The notes: generated by a model from the sequence alone, not told the origin. DNA of 64,000 nucleotides from Lachnospiraceae bacterium P6B14 (GCA_000687695.1 JHWZ01000009.1:1-64000), one strand, 5' to 3'; positions 27,427 through 36,240 are shown, counted from the first letter of the stretch. Made by a program: numbers and translations.

Positions 27427-27455
27427 ATAATAGCATAAATCTTTCCCAAATGCAA
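27427..27455 (-). promoter_or_regulatory. Promoter of the tRNA operon
   Basis: Read leftward, TTGCAT (27450-27455) and TATTAT (27427-27432) are 17 bases apart, ~30 bases before tRNA-Asp. A hairpin AGTGCG/CGCACT (27398-27421) lies between promoter and tRNA. Confidence 0.75.
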
Positions 27456-27492
27456 GGAAAACTTTTAATCTGATAAGATAGATTCTTTTAAT

Positions 27493-27949
27493 CGAGCCCG
27501 CGGAAACTGTTATTCCAGTCCGATGGCCCGAACCGGCGGAAACTATTACTTCAATTCGACGGTTCGAACCAGTGGAAGCAGACCTCGTTCATACTAAATT
27601 CGAATTTCTTTCCATTTAGTCGGAATTCTCTTTTCGTCCGTTTTGGTGGAAACAAACCCCGTTCATACAAAATCCTGTTTTTTGATCAAAAAGTCGGAAT
27701 TTTTCGTCGCTTGTTCATCTCATAAATTTTCGTGCCGGATGACGCGAGTCAAATTCTAGAATTCTTTTCCGACTTTTTCCTTCGTTTTTACCAAAAAGTC
27801 GGAATGGCCTCTGTTTCCGCATTTTCGGGATTTGCTTCGTTTCCGACTTTTCCATACGTTTTTACCAAAAAGTCGGAACGACCTCTGCTTCCGCGCGCTG
27901 CTCAGGGTCGACCTCTGCTTCCGCGCTGGTCAGGGTCAACCTCTGCTTC
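27493..27949 (+). repeat. Degenerate repeat array, AGTCGGAA family
   Basis: Three ~36-bp units start at 27493, 27529 and 27565 (CGAACC-x-GYGGAARC core). The third leads into GTTCATACTAAAT, and a related unit follows near 27650. Hairpins of type TTCCGACTTTTT...AAAAAGTCGGAA occur at about 27769-27805 and 27839-27873, each followed by CTCTG(C/T)TTCCGC. Three CCTCTGCTTCCG units spaced 28-35 bases close the array (about 27880-27955). The same words build the inverted arms at 55257-55637 and 56671-57050. No cas genes or unique spacers are present. Confidence 0.75.
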
Positions 27950-28144
27950 CGAGCTGGTGAGGCCGGCCAATTCCAGGAGAAGAACAGTTTTGCCGGATTC
28001 TCTCGGACCGAGGAGCAGCATTGACCTGTCACGACTCCCGGGAATACTCGAAAAGCTGTCGTTGAACAGAGCCAGCATATCATCCCGTCCAACCAGATTT
28101 CTGGGACGATTACCAAAAGATGGAACAAATATAGTATCCTGCAT
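27950..28144 (-). pseudogene. Truncated ATP-binding protein (N-terminal fragment)
   Basis: From ATG 28144 leftward ~64 codons read as the start of a clostridial AAA_16-type ATPase: FVPSFGNRPRNLVGRDDML, SIPGSRDRSMLLLGPRESGK, TVLLLELAG, with Walker A GPRESGKT. The homology stops abruptly where the repeat array begins, and the frame then runs into repeat sequence. The upstream side (28145-28250) is AT-rich and contains a second short match to the GGAATTGGC segment near 28233-28243. Interpreted as a gene broken by the array or by deletion. Confidence 0.65.
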
Positions 28145-28254
28145 GAAAAATAGCCTCTTATTCGTTTTTATCTATTTTGTTTCTTTTTATCTATTTTATT
28201 CTATTTATTCATTTATATCAAGTGGGAACAGCCGCCAATTCCAGCAATAAATGC

Positions 28255-28282
28255 TTGCAAATACGTGGGTTTGTGCTATACT
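28255..28282 (+). promoter_or_regulatory. Promoter of the MIF-like gene
   Basis: TTGCAA (28255-28260) and TATACT (28277-28282) with 16-base spacing; ATG 28 bases further. Confidence 0.65.
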
Positions 28283-28310
28283 TAGAAAAAAAGACGAGGA
28301 GGGCGAAAAC

Positions 28311-28652
28311 ATGCCATTTATCGATTCAAAGATTTCAGTGAATGTTTCACAGGAGAAAAAAGACGCTATCAAGGCTAAGTTCGGTCAGGCGATCAGCGTT
28401 CTCGGAAAGGGCGAGAGCTTCCTGATGGTCGGATTCGACGACAACTACGATCTGTATTTCGGCGGAGACAAGGTTGAAAAAGGTGCATATGTCGCTGTCA
28501 GCCTTTTGGGAAAGGCATCACCGGATGCTTACTCCAAGATGAGCGGTGAGATCTGCCGCATCCTTGGCGAGGAACTCGACATCCCGGGTGACAGAGTCTA
28601 CGTTACCTACCGCGAAGTCAGCGACTGGGGATGGAACGGCAGGAATTTCTAG
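28311..28652 (+). CDS. MIF-family tautomerase-like protein
   Basis: A 113-residue protein of the macrophage migration inhibitory factor / phenylpyruvate tautomerase superfamily. It starts MPF, leaving the catalytic Pro1 after Met removal, and has SFLMVGFDDNYDLYFGG and the C-terminal DWGWNGRNF, equivalent to the WNG end of MIF. Bacterial members are small cytosolic trimers with unclear physiological roles. GAGGAGG precedes the ATG. It is a single-gene transcription unit, and no host-derived signature can be claimed from sequence alone. Confidence 0.88.
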   Translation: MPFIDSKISVNVSQEKKDAIKAKFGQAISVLGKGESFLMVGFDDNYDLYFGGDKVEKGAYVAVSLLGKASPDAYSKMSGEICRILGEELDIPGDRVYVTYREVSDWGWNGRNF

Positions 28653-28658
28653 TATGTA

Positions 28659-28734
28659 AGAGTATAACTAATTCGGGACATACGAGTAGGGAACAGAAGA
28701 GTATAACTAATCCGGGACATACAAGTCGGGAACA
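28659..28734 (+). repeat. Tandem pair of 37-bp repeats
   Basis: AGAGTATAACTAATTCGGGA begins at 28659, and AGAGTATAACTAATCCGGGA at 28698. The 37-base units have four or five differences, with a period of 39. They lie between the MIF gene and the promoter of the next gene. Confidence 0.75.
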
Positions 28735-28752
28735 CGAGAGCGCAACAAATTC

Positions 28753-28781
28753 TTGACCTGTTAGTAATAATTTGCTATAAT
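28753..28781 (+). promoter_or_regulatory. Promoter of the TAPS-rich secreted protein
   Basis: TTGACC (28753-28758) and TATAAT (28776-28781), 17-base spacer. The leader contains the palindrome GCGGCATATGCCGC (28802-28815) before the GGAGG site. Confidence 0.85.
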
Positions 28782-28846
28782 ATCCTTTGTATCTGATCCT
28801 AGCGGCATATGCCGCAACTAACCATAAGTACCAGGAGGTAAGAGAA

Positions 28847-29473
28847 ATGACAACTAATAAGGGCGTGTCAAAGAAGACAGCAGCTATCGCTATGTCTATG
28901 GCTCTCGCTGTTAGTGCAATCGCAGGTGGTGTTTACCTGGCTAACGTTTCTGCAGCTTCAAAGCCGTCAGTTGCTAAGTCAGTAACTCTCACTGCAGGCG
29001 AGACTACAGGCCTGACCATCAAGAGCACAGGTTTCAAAGTGAAGAGCGTAACCGTTAAGTCAAACAACGCAAAGGTTGCTATGGCTCAGGCTACAAAGAA
29101 GAGCGTAACAGTAGGCGCTATCTCTGCCGGAAATGCTACTATCACTGTTAGCATCAAGGCTAAGAAGGGTAAGAAGACAAAGACTTATACATCAAAGATC
29201 GCTGTAACAGTTAATGCTCCTGCTGTAGAGACACCGGCACCGGCTACAACCGCACCGGCAACAGCTACACCGTCTGCATCAGCAAGTGCTACACCGACTG
29301 CTTCAGCTAGTGCTACACCGAGCGCTTCAGCTAGTGCTACACCGGCAACATCAGGTGCACCGACAACTACACCGGCAGCTACTGAGACTCCGAGCGGAAC
29401 ACCGGCAACAGCTACTGAGACTCCGAGTGCTACACCAAGTGGAACACCGGCAACTACCACAACAAATCCGTGA
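28847..29473 (+). CDS. Secreted Thr/Ala/Pro/Ser-rich protein with Ig-like domain
   Basis: The 208-residue protein has a signal peptide (basic start, hydrophobic 14-32, cut near VSAAS). A ~80-residue Big2-like domain (VTLTAGETTGLTIK; VTVKSNNAKVA; GNATITVSIKAK) is followed by a ~75-residue low-complexity tail of near-repeats such as ATPSASAS and ATETPSG. There is no LPXTG or membrane anchor at the C-terminus. Codon use (GCT, ACT, AAG) looks optimised, as in highly expressed genes, and the promoter and terminator are strong. Function unknown; probably an abundant envelope-associated protein. Confidence 0.8.
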   Translation: MTTNKGVSKKTAAIAMSMALAVSAIAGGVYLANVSAASKPSVAKSVTLTAGETTGLTIKSTGFKVKSVTVKSNNAKVAMAQATKKSVTVGAISAGNATITVSIKAKKGKKTKTYTSKIAVTVNAPAVETPAPATTAPATATPSASASATPTASASATPSASASATPATSGAPTTTPAATETPSGTPATATETPSATPSGTPATTTTNP

Positions 29474-29548
29474 GTATAGGTTGAACATATTATGAAAAAG
29501 CGTTAAATAGGTTGGAAACAATCGATCCGGATCAGTTACAGATTGTAA

Positions 29549-29579
29549 AAGGGTTCTCGTAATGAGAACCCTTTTTTTT
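29549..29579 (+). terminator. Terminator of the TAPS-rich protein gene
   Basis: AAGGGTTCTC (29549-29558) pairs with GAGAACCCTT (29563-29572; loop GTAAT... partly overlapping), followed by T8. In the other direction it can end the leftward AI-2E-type permease transcript. Confidence 0.92.
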
Positions 29580-29605
29580 GTTTATATGCGTCCGTAGCAT
29601 CGGCG

Positions 29606-30946
29606 TCACCGGCCGTCAGAATCAGCGTTATCTGAGTCTGCATCGGCGCTGGCAGCGTCCGCAGTTTCGTCGTCCTTCTTGACATCCCCCAGCTTCCTGC
29701 GGTTCGTGCGATCAGGGAGCGCAGGGCCTTTGGAGCCCGAGTACTCGTAAGCCTCGGTCGGCAGACCCTTTTTTCGCAGGTGCTTATCCATGTAGCGCGT
29801 CACGATACGGTAGATGATCGCGAACACCGGCACACCGATAAGCATGCCGACGACTCCGAACATCCCGCCGAAGAAAATGATCGAAAACAGTATCCAAAAG
29901 CTTCCGAGACCTATCGAGTTTCCGAGGATCTGCGGGCTGATGACGTTCGCGTCGATCTGCATGAACACGACGATAAAGATCACAAATATCAGCGCCGAGA
30001 TCGGCTCGTGCACGAGCAGCAGCAGCGCGCTCGGGATGATTCCGATGAACTGTCCGAAGAACGGGATCAGGTTGCAAACTGCGATAAGCACGGCGATAAG
30101 CGTCGAATACGGCATTCCCTTGTCGAGGAAAAGTCCCATCGTCCACAGGAATAAAAATGTCACGATACCGACAAATAGCGAATCTATAAGCTTACCGGTG
30201 ATGAACTCACCGAATACGTGATGCGTCTCTGAGCACATCTTGTTGATGCGTATGTACCAGCGCTCAGGAAGCACAGCCGCGAGGAACTTGCGTGTCTGCA
30301 GAAGGAAGTTCTCCTTGTCGCAGAGCAGGTAGATCGAGATGATCAGTCCTACAAAGAAATCCACGACCACGCCCGCTACGCTGACCAGGCTCGAGAGAAC
30401 GCTGCCGAGACTGGAAAGCAAGGTCGGCAGTGAGTTTTTCAGCATGTCGACGATGGCGACAGATGCGTTGTCAATGTTGTGCATGAAGTCTTTCTGAGTC
30501 TGTTCGCTGAATAAAGTCGGATGGTCAGCCATGAACGAATTGATCGCTGACTTCGCATCGTTAAAGTAACTCGGGATCTGCTCTGAGAGCGATTTCGCCG
30601 TGTTGATGAGCTGCGGGATGACGAGCACCGACAGTCCTGTCAAAAATCCCAGCAAAAGCAGTATCGAGAGCGTGACCGATATGCCCCTCGCTATATTCTT
30701 ATGCTGTCCTTTAAACAGCTTCAAAAATACCTTCGTCTCGAAAAACCGCACGATAGGGTTTATCAGATAAGCGATGATAAGTCCGATCCATACGGGCGTC
30801 AGCGCGCTGACAACCTTTCCGAGAAATGTCAGTATCACCGAAAACTTCGGGAAGATGCTGCTCACGATGAGAGCGAGCGACAGACTTATAAAAATAGTAA
30901 GTCCCATATAAAAGTATTTTTTCTGGTTTTCTTTCAGTCTTTTCAT
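29606..30946 (-). CDS. AI-2E-family (UPF0118) membrane permease
   Basis: The 446-residue protein has about eight membrane segments: two near the N-terminus, one at ~90, then the conserved C-terminal block with DKGMPYSTLIAVLIAVCNLI, PFFGQFIGIIPSALLLL, QIDANVISPQILGNSIGL and FFGGMFGVVGMLIGVPVFAI, typical of the family. Members export small solutes or ions; the AI-2 link of the family name is not general. An acidic Asp/Ala/Ser tail of ~35 residues is added at the C-terminus. It is the last gene of the minus-strand housekeeping block, 99 bases after nth. Confidence 0.88.
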   Translation of the reverse strand: MKRLKENQKKYFYMGLTIFISLSLALIVSSIFPKFSVILTFLGKVVSALTPVWIGLIIAYLINPIVRFFETKVFLKLFKGQHKNIARGISVTLSILLLLGFLTGLSVLVIPQLINTAKSLSEQIPSYFNDAKSAINSFMADHPTLFSEQTQKDFMHNIDNASVAIVDMLKNSLPTLLSSLGSVLSSLVSVAGVVVDFFVGLIISIYLLCDKENFLLQTRKFLAAVLPERWYIRINKMCSETHHVFGEFITGKLIDSLFVGIVTFLFLWTMGLFLDKGMPYSTLIAVLIAVCNLIPFFGQFIGIIPSALLLLVHEPISALIFVIFIVVFMQIDANVISPQILGNSIGLGSFWILFSIIFFGGMFGVVGMLIGVPVFAIIYRIVTRYMDKHLRKKGLPTEAYEYSGSKGPALPDRTNRRKLGDVKKDDETADAASADADSDNADSDGR

Positions 30947-31045
30947 GTCTTGATCCTCGATTGATTAGTTTAGTTGGTTCGCCGTGCGCCTGCGCGGTGC
31001 GGGCTGGAGCTGTGTGCTGCGCGCCGTGCCCGTGTGTCGTGTTCG

Positions 31046-31675
31046 CTAGAGCCTCCGTCTGCACACGTCTGCGCAGGGACATGCGTCGCACTTCGGGTTT
31101 CTCGCCGTGCAGATCGCCCTGCCGAAGAGCACCAGGCGGTGGCAAAAATCGTTTGACTTTTCGGGCGGAAGGACCTTTCTGAGCTGGTCCTCGACCTTTT
31201 TGGGATCCTTCGTGCCATCGGTAAGCCCCATGCGCCCGGTGATCCTTATACAGTGCGTGTCGGCGACGTAGGCAGGCTGCCCGTAAACATCGCCGAGTAT
31301 CAGATTCGCACTTTTTCTGCCGACTCCGGGCAGTTTCAGAAGCTCGTCCATGGAGTCGGGAATTTGTTTATCATGATCACTGATGAGAGTGGTCATAAGC
31401 TTTTTGATATCGCGGGCCTTGCTGGGGCCGAGTCCGCAGGGACGCACCGCATCGGTCAGTTCGTTGATGTCCGCATCCGCTATCGCCTCCATTGTCGGGT
31501 ACTTTTTAAAAAGGTCCCGGGTGACGATGTTCACTCTGGCGTCAGTGCACTGCGCCGAGAGCCGTACCGCGATCATAAGCTGCCATGCTTCGTCGTAATC
31601 AAGGCTGCAGATGGCATCGGGGTATTCGCGCTCCAGGCGTTCGATCAGTGCCAAGGCTAATTGAGATTTTCTCAT
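31046..31675 (-). CDS. nth: Endonuclease III
   Basis: About 209 residues. The helix-hairpin-helix LPGVGRKSANLIL contains the catalytic lysine, VADTHCIRITGR the catalytic Asp, and the C-terminal C-x6-C-x2-C-x5-C cluster (CTARNPKCDACPCADVC) binds [4Fe-4S]. It removes oxidised pyrimidines and nicks AP sites. ATG 31675 has GGGAG five bases ahead; GTG 31687 is an in-frame alternative. The structured repeat B1 separates it from cysE on the same strand. Confidence 0.93.
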   Translation of the reverse strand: MRKSQLALALIERLEREYPDAICSLDYDEAWQLMIAVRLSAQCTDARVNIVTRDLFKKYPTMEAIADADINELTDAVRPCGLGPSKARDIKKLMTTLISDHDKQIPDSMDELLKLPGVGRKSANLILGDVYGQPAYVADTHCIRITGRMGLTDGTKDPKKVEDQLRKVLPPEKSNDFCHRLVLFGRAICTARNPKCDACPCADVCRRRL

Positions 31676-31688
31676 GCATTCTCCCACA

Positions 31689-31772
31689 GGATAGATTTAA
31701 ATCACGCAGTCGAACGGCGTTTTCGAATGCGAAGCATTCGGATCAGAGAGAGACAAGTATTTAAATCTATCC
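31689..31772 (+). repeat. Structured repeat family B, copy 1
   Basis: A perfect 14-bp outer stem, GGATAGATTTAAAT (31689-31702) with ATTTAAATCTATCC (31759-31772), encloses the core CGCAGTCGA...CGTTTTCGAATGC-GAA-GCATTCGGATCAGAG...GAGACAAG. The core recurs on the other strand at 32827-32900 with a different outer stem. It lies in the nth-cysE intergenic space. Confidence 0.8.
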
Positions 31773-31779
31773 GTCAGTA

Positions 31780-32796
31780 TTAGATGTAGTCGCCGTAATT
31801 CGGCACCTCGTACTGCGGCATAAGCCTTACGGCAGGCATGTCGGACGATGCCTTGGTGCCGGCCGGAACCGAACTGATAATAAACGTATTACCGCTGATC
31901 ACGGAGTCGTGTCCGATGACCGTCTCGCCGCCGAGGATAGTCGAGTTCGCGTAGATCGTGACATTGTCCTCGATGGTTGGGTGACGTTTGGTGCCTCTGA
32001 GAGCCTGACCCTTTCTCGTGGAAAGCGCTCCCAGCGTCACGCCCTGGTAGAGCTTCACATGGTCGCCGATGGTCGTGGTCTCACCGATAACAACACCGGT
32101 TCCGTGGTCTATGAAAAAATATTCTCCGATAGTCGCGCCGGAGTTGATGTCGATACCGGTGCGGCTGTGTGCATACTCAGTCATTATGCGAGGGATGAAA
32201 GGCACCTCGCGGATGTAAAGCTCGTGGGCGATACGATATACGAAGATCGCATAGAGGCCGGGATAGGAGAAGATGACGCTCTCCTTGTCCTGGGCAGCGG
32301 GGTCTCCATCGTAGCCCGCGTCCACGTCTTTTAATAGGAGAGACTGGATTCTCGGCAGCTCGTGGAGAAACTCGTCCGCGATCTGTCTGGCCTTCGCAAC
32401 GCAAGCATCCGTCGGGTGGATCTCAGCCGGATCGTAGCTGTCGTCAGATGCCGGGCGTGTGGTAGCGCCGGACTGATCATCTGCAGCAGAACCGGCCTTG
32501 TCCTCGCATTCGCAGTTACCCTGATTTGCGTAGGTTATAGCCAGAGCGATCTGCTCGCTCATCATACGGCGGATGTTGTAAAGACGATCCTCCGTGTATT
32601 CCTCAGGTTTGCGTCCGATCATCTCGGCGTCCCAAAAATACCCCGGAAACATGAGTTTGCGGAGTTCCTTGAGGACCTGGATGATGATGCCGCGGTCGGG
32701 GAGACGGGCGCCTTTTCTTCCTTGCAGCAGCTCCTCGTTTCGATAGTGGCATGCGATCTTCGCTGCCACGGCGCGGATAGTTTCAAAATCTGACAT
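31780..32796 (-). CDS. cysE: Serine O-acetyltransferase (EpsC type)
   Basis: The 338-residue protein belongs to the longer SAT family (EpsC). An N-terminal helical domain is followed by the left-handed beta-helix: [20 protein letters not shown], then [27 protein letters not shown] and [12 protein letters not shown]. The catalytic Asp/His are within the SRTGID/DHGTG region. It acetylates serine for cysteine synthesis. A Ser/Asp-rich linker around residues 100-130 is probably variable. AGGAG precedes the ATG. Flanked on both sides by family B repeats. Confidence 0.9.
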   Translation of the reverse strand: MSDFETIRAVAAKIACHYRNEELLQGRKGARLPDRGIIIQVLKELRKLMFPGYFWDAEMIGRKPEEYTEDRLYNIRRMMSEQIALAITYANQGNCECEDKAGSAADDQSGATTRPASDDSYDPAEIHPTDACVAKARQIADEFLHELPRIQSLLLKDVDAGYDGDPAAQDKESVIFSYPGLYAIFVYRIAHELYIREVPFIPRIMTEYAHSRTGIDINSGATIGEYFFIDHGTGVVIGETTTIGDHVKLYQGVTLGALSTRKGQALRGTKRHPTIEDNVTIYANSTILGGETVIGHDSVISGNTFIISSVPAGTKASSDMPAVRLMPQYEVPNYGDYI

Positions 32797-32826
32797 GTTA
32801 TACTCCTGTTTCTTTTTGTTCTATGT

Positions 32827-32900
32827 CGGCGAGAAAATATGTCCTTGTCTCGCTCTGATCCGAATGCTCCGCATTCGAAAACGACGCTCGACTGCGGAAT
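32827..32900 (-). repeat. Structured repeat family B, copy 2
   Basis: On the minus strand the core CGCAGTCGAGCGTCGTTTTC, GAATGC-GGA-GCATTC and GGATCAGAG-C-GAGACAAGG matches copy 1 nearly base for base. The outer pairing here is only a short AATAT/ATATT. It starts immediately after the engB stop codon, in the engB-cysE gap. Confidence 0.8.
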
Positions 32901-32901
32901 A

Positions 32902-33612
32902 TTAAACTTCGAGGTTCTTAACGAAGTAGTCTAAATATTCCAGGATTTCGTCCCTGCCTTCGCCCGTGGAGGCGGAGAAACCGATCACCGGTAACTCATC
33001 GATAGTTTCGTCGCCGTTAATTATCTTATTTGCTTCGTTGGTGAGTTTGCGGCGGATGGCGGCGATGTGCTTTGCCTTTTCATTCTTTTTCAGTTTGTCG
33101 ACCTTGGTCGTTACGATTAGCGGGTTGAAACCTAGGCCGAAGAGCAGTCTGAACTGCTCGATATCTTTTTCCGTAGGGTCGTGGCGGCTGTCTATCAGAA
33201 GGAATACCACGCGCAGCGCCTGCGACGTCTCGAGATACCTGCGGATCATGCCCATCCACTTGTTTGCGGTCTCGCGTGATGTCTTTGCATAGCCGTAACC
33301 GGGCAGATCTACCATATATAAATCCCTTAGATCATGTGTAGGTTTCACCTGGTCCTGAGTCTCATCGGATATCTGATTTGAGGATTCATCTGTTATTTCA
33401 GTTGAAAGAACAGCCTTATAGTAGTTGATCGTCTGAGTCTTCCCGGGTTCCGATGACGTCCTCGCGAGGTTCTTTCGGTTCCAAACACTGTTTAACAGTG
33501 ACGACTTCCCTACGTTCGATCTTCCCCAGAACGCCACCTCCAATATCTCATGCTGAGGCAAGTCACTCGTTATTCCACACACAGTCTCCAGCTCAACGCT
33601 GTTAATATTCAT
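32902..33612 (-). CDS. engB: Ribosome biogenesis GTPase EngB (YsxC/YihA)
   Basis: About 236 residues with G1 FWGRSNVGKSSLLN, the conserved PGKTQTINYY (G2), G3 VDLPGYGYAK, G4 TTKVDKL and G5 FSAS. It acts in 50S subunit assembly. Compared with the usual ~195-200 residues it carries a hydrophilic ~25-residue insertion (TEITDESSNQISDETQDQV) between G2 and G3. ATG 33612 has GAGG six bases upstream; the in-frame start at 33627 lacks one. Its position after lon is the standard firmicute arrangement. Confidence 0.93.
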   Translation of the reverse strand: MNINSVELETVCGITSDLPQHEILEVAFWGRSNVGKSSLLNSVWNRKNLARTSSEPGKTQTINYYKAVLSTEITDESSNQISDETQDQVKPTHDLRDLYMVDLPGYGYAKTSRETANKWMGMIRRYLETSQALRVVFLLIDSRHDPTEKDIEQFRLLFGLGFNPLIVTTKVDKLKKNEKAKHIAAIRRKLTNEANKIINGDETIDELPVIGFSASTGEGRDEILEYLDYFVKNLEV

Positions 33613-33671
33613 CAGACACCTCATCAATCGTTTTCAGAACCATAATTACTCAAAAAAGTGACATATAAGCA

Positions 33672-33821
33672 GGGCCGATAAGGCAGTTTAAGCCTTTTTG
33701 TGAGGGGACTGTCGGATACGTCAGTGCGTAGGCACCGTATTTTGGTGCCATGCACTGCTACGTATCCGAATGGCGCAAGCGGATCCCCGAACGGAAAGCT
33801 TAAATCTGCCGTTTATGGCCC
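33672..33821 (+). repeat. Structured repeat family C, copy 1
   Basis: Long outer arms (GGGCCGATAAGGCAGTTTAA with its imperfect complement ending GGCCC at 33821) enclose a conserved core. In order: GAGGGGACTGTC, a stem GGATACGT/ACGTATCC, a GGCACC/GGTGCC hairpin, CACTGCT, and GAATGGCGCAAGCGGATCCCC. The core recurs at 41313-41452 (minus) and partly at 57115-57204. It fills the engB-lon gap and ends nine bases from the lon stop codon. Confidence 0.8.
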
Positions 33822-33829
33822 GGATCATC

Positions 33830-36235
33830 TCACTTAAGTACCATATTAATTATCTCATCCACGTGACTAACGAAGGCAATTTCCAGCCCCTCCGTGATCT
33901 CTTCCTCGAGCTCCTCGACATCCGGGCGGTTCTCATCCGGCACGATCACTCTCTCGATCCCGGCAAGCTTCGCCGCGAGTATCTTTTCCTTCAGCCCGCC
34001 GATCGGAAGCACACGCCCACGCAGCGTGATCTCACCGGTCATGGCGGTCTTCGCGTGAACTTTTTTATCTGTTGCGGCAGAGTATATAGCCGTAGCCATC
34101 GTCACGCCCGCGCTCGGGCCGTCTTTAGGTACCGCGCCCTCGGGTACGTGCAGATGGAAATCATGCGTCTTGAAAAACTCTTCCTTCTCGGGAAGCATCG
34201 AACGAACGAGGGAGAGTGCGATCTCGGCAGACTCCTTCATAACGTCACCGAGCTGACCTGTCAGCTTCAGGTTTGACTCACCGGGCATCGTATTCACCTC
34301 GATCTCGAGAGTGTCACCGCCGACCTCAGTCCAGGCGAGGCCGCGCACGATACCTACATCGTCGCGTTTGTTCGCCGGGTTGTCACGGAACTTACGCTTG
34401 CCGAGGAAGTCGGGAAGATTTTTGCCGGTCACCCTTATCGGAAGCTTGAACTCATCCTGTGTCTCTGCTGTTTGTTTCTTGCCGGTAGCAATCTTCTTTT
34501 TGACAGCCTTCTTATCGGCATCATCCACTGTGCCGGGTTTCTCAGCTGACTCGTTCTCCAGTATCATCTTCGCCGACTTGCGGCAGATCGTTCCGATGGA
34601 GCGCTCGAGCTCACGTACGCCGGCTTCCTTGGTGTATCCGTTGATGATCTCCTTTAATCCTGCATCGGAGATGTTCAGCTGTTTCTTTTTCAGACCATTT
34701 TTCTGAAGCTGCTTCCCAACCAGGTAATCGCGGCCGATATGGAACTTTTCGTTCTGCGTGTAGCCGGCGATCCTGATGACCTCCATACGGTCGAGGAGGG
34801 GTCTGTCGATGGTGTCCGTGGAGTTCGCGGTACAGATAAACAGCACGTCCGACAGATCCACAGGCATGTCGATATAGTGGTCGCGGAAGTTGACGTTCTG
34901 CTCGGGGTCGAGGACCTCCAGAAGGGCAGAAGAGGTGTCTCCGCGGAAATCTTTTCCTACCTTATCTATCTCATCCAAAAGAATGAGCGGATTTTTCACC
35001 TTGGCACGCTTTAGTCCATCGATCAGACGTCCCGGGAGCGCTCCCACATATGTGCGGCGGTGTCCTCTGATCTCGGCCTCGTCACGCACGCCTCCCAGGC
35101 ACACGCGTACATAAGGCTTCTCGAGGGCTCTCGCAACGCTTTTTGCGATGGAGGTCTTTCCTGTTCCCGGAGGGCCTACCAGACAGATGATGGGCGCGTC
35201 GCCCTTGTCCGTGAGGGCACGTACGGCGAGGAACTCGAGGATCCTCTCCTTGACCTTTTCAAGTCCGTAGTGATCCTCATCGAGGATGTCACTTGCGTGC
35301 TTGATATCACAAACCTCCTCACACGCATGATCCCAGGGTAACGCGAGGAGGTTCTCGATATAGTCCTCCGCCACGATACGCTCGGCTGAGCTGTTGGATA
35401 TATGCTTTAAGTGGTCTATTTCCTTTTTTATGTTTGCTCTGATCTCGTCCGAGCACTCGAGTTTTTCAAGTTCCTTTTCATATCGCTCCGTCGAATCCTC
35501 GTCCGGATTGTCACCGAGCTCACTTTTGATAACTCGCATCTGCTCTCTGAGGAAGTACTCTTTTTGGTTTTTGGAGACCTCCTCCTGGACTTTATTCTTA
35601 TACTCTTCACGAATCTTGAAGATGTTGACTTCTTCTGTTAAATAATCATTTAACATCTCGTACCGTTCCGTTAAATTCAGGCAGTTCAGGATATCCTGAC
35701 GCTTGGAAAAGGTGAACGGAATCTGCATCGAGATGACGTCGATGAGGGTCGAGAGGCTCTCGGTCTCGAGGATTTTGTCCCTGGCCGAACGGCTGGCTCT
35801 CGGGTTCTCAGCGAGGTACTCATCGTAGAGCTCACGGAGGTTTCTCATCATCGCCTCGACCTCGACTCTGGTCAGGTCCGACACGTCATCGATGAGAGTC
35901 TCGGCACTGCCCACGATATAGGGCTTCGACTGTGTGAGCGCCATCAGCTGAGCGCGCTCCTTCGTTGAGATCATCACGCGGATCACGCGATCCTTGAGCT
36001 TGACCTCCTGGCGGATTTTCGCGATGACGCCGACCTCGTAAAGGTCATTAAAAGAAGGGACCTCGATCTCGGGATCCTTCTGCGCTGTTATAAAAATGGT
36101 CCCGTCGCCCTCCATGGCCTGCTTTACGGCGAGCTTCGATATCTCACGGGTGATGTCGAGATGCACGAGCATCCCGGGCAGAACCACGATATCACGGAGT
36201 GGCAGTACGGGCACAGTATAGTTGATTTCGTTCAT
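33830..36235 (-). CDS. lon: ATP-dependent protease Lon
   Basis: The 801-residue protein has the Lon substrate-binding N-domain ([13 protein letters not shown]), the AAA module (Walker [15 protein letters not shown], Walker [15 protein letters not shown]) and the protease domain, with catalytic Ser in DGPSAG (about 707) and Lys in LKEKILAAK (about 750). A charged Lys/Asp-rich linker of ~45 residues (about 575-620) lies between the AAA lid and protease domain, longer than in Bacillus LonA. It sits between clpX and engB as in many clostridia. The gap to clpX holds palindromic repeats. Confidence 0.97.
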   Translation of the reverse strand: MNEINYTVPVLPLRDIVVLPGMLVHLDITREISKLAVKQAMEGDGTIFITAQKDPEIEVPSFNDLYEVGVIAKIRQEVKLKDRVIRVMISTKERAQLMALTQSKPYIVGSAETLIDDVSDLTRVEVEAMMRNLRELYDEYLAENPRASRSARDKILETESLSTLIDVISMQIPFTFSKRQDILNCLNLTERYEMLNDYLTEEVNIFKIREEYKNKVQEEVSKNQKEYFLREQMRVIKSELGDNPDEDSTERYEKELEKLECSDEIRANIKKEIDHLKHISNSSAERIVAEDYIENLLALPWDHACEEVCDIKHASDILDEDHYGLEKVKERILEFLAVRALTDKGDAPIICLVGPPGTGKTSIAKSVARALEKPYVRVCLGGVRDEAEIRGHRRTYVGALPGRLIDGLKRAKVKNPLILLDEIDKVGKDFRGDTSSALLEVLDPEQNVNFRDHYIDMPVDLSDVLFICTANSTDTIDRPLLDRMEVIRIAGYTQNEKFHIGRDYLVGKQLQKNGLKKKQLNISDAGLKEIINGYTKEAGVRELERSIGTICRKSAKMILENESAEKPGTVDDADKKAVKKKIATGKKQTAETQDEFKLPIRVTGKNLPDFLGKRKFRDNPANKRDDVGIVRGLAWTEVGGDTLEIEVNTMPGESNLKLTGQLGDVMKESAEIALSLVRSMLPEKEEFFKTHDFHLHVPEGAVPKDGPSAGVTMATAIYSAATDKKVHAKTAMTGEITLRGRVLPIGGLKEKILAAKLAGIERVIVPDENRPDVEELEEEITEGLEIAFVSHVDEIINMVLK

Positions 36236-36240
36236 GTATA

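Noticed and set aside
27493-27600. 36-bp-spaced repeats that could suggest a CRISPR array
   Set aside because: Only three degenerate units with no unique spacers between conserved repeats, and no cas gene in the window; they grade into the AGTCGGAA repeat family.
27732-28250. 172-codon + strand open frame
   Set aside because: It runs through the repeat array and antisense to the truncated ATPase; the end is low-complexity Phe/Tyr/Ser from AT-rich DNA.
29606-30946. AI-2 quorum-sensing function for the permease
   Set aside because: The family name comes from one member; no luxS or lsr genes are visible, so only a generic permease call is justified.
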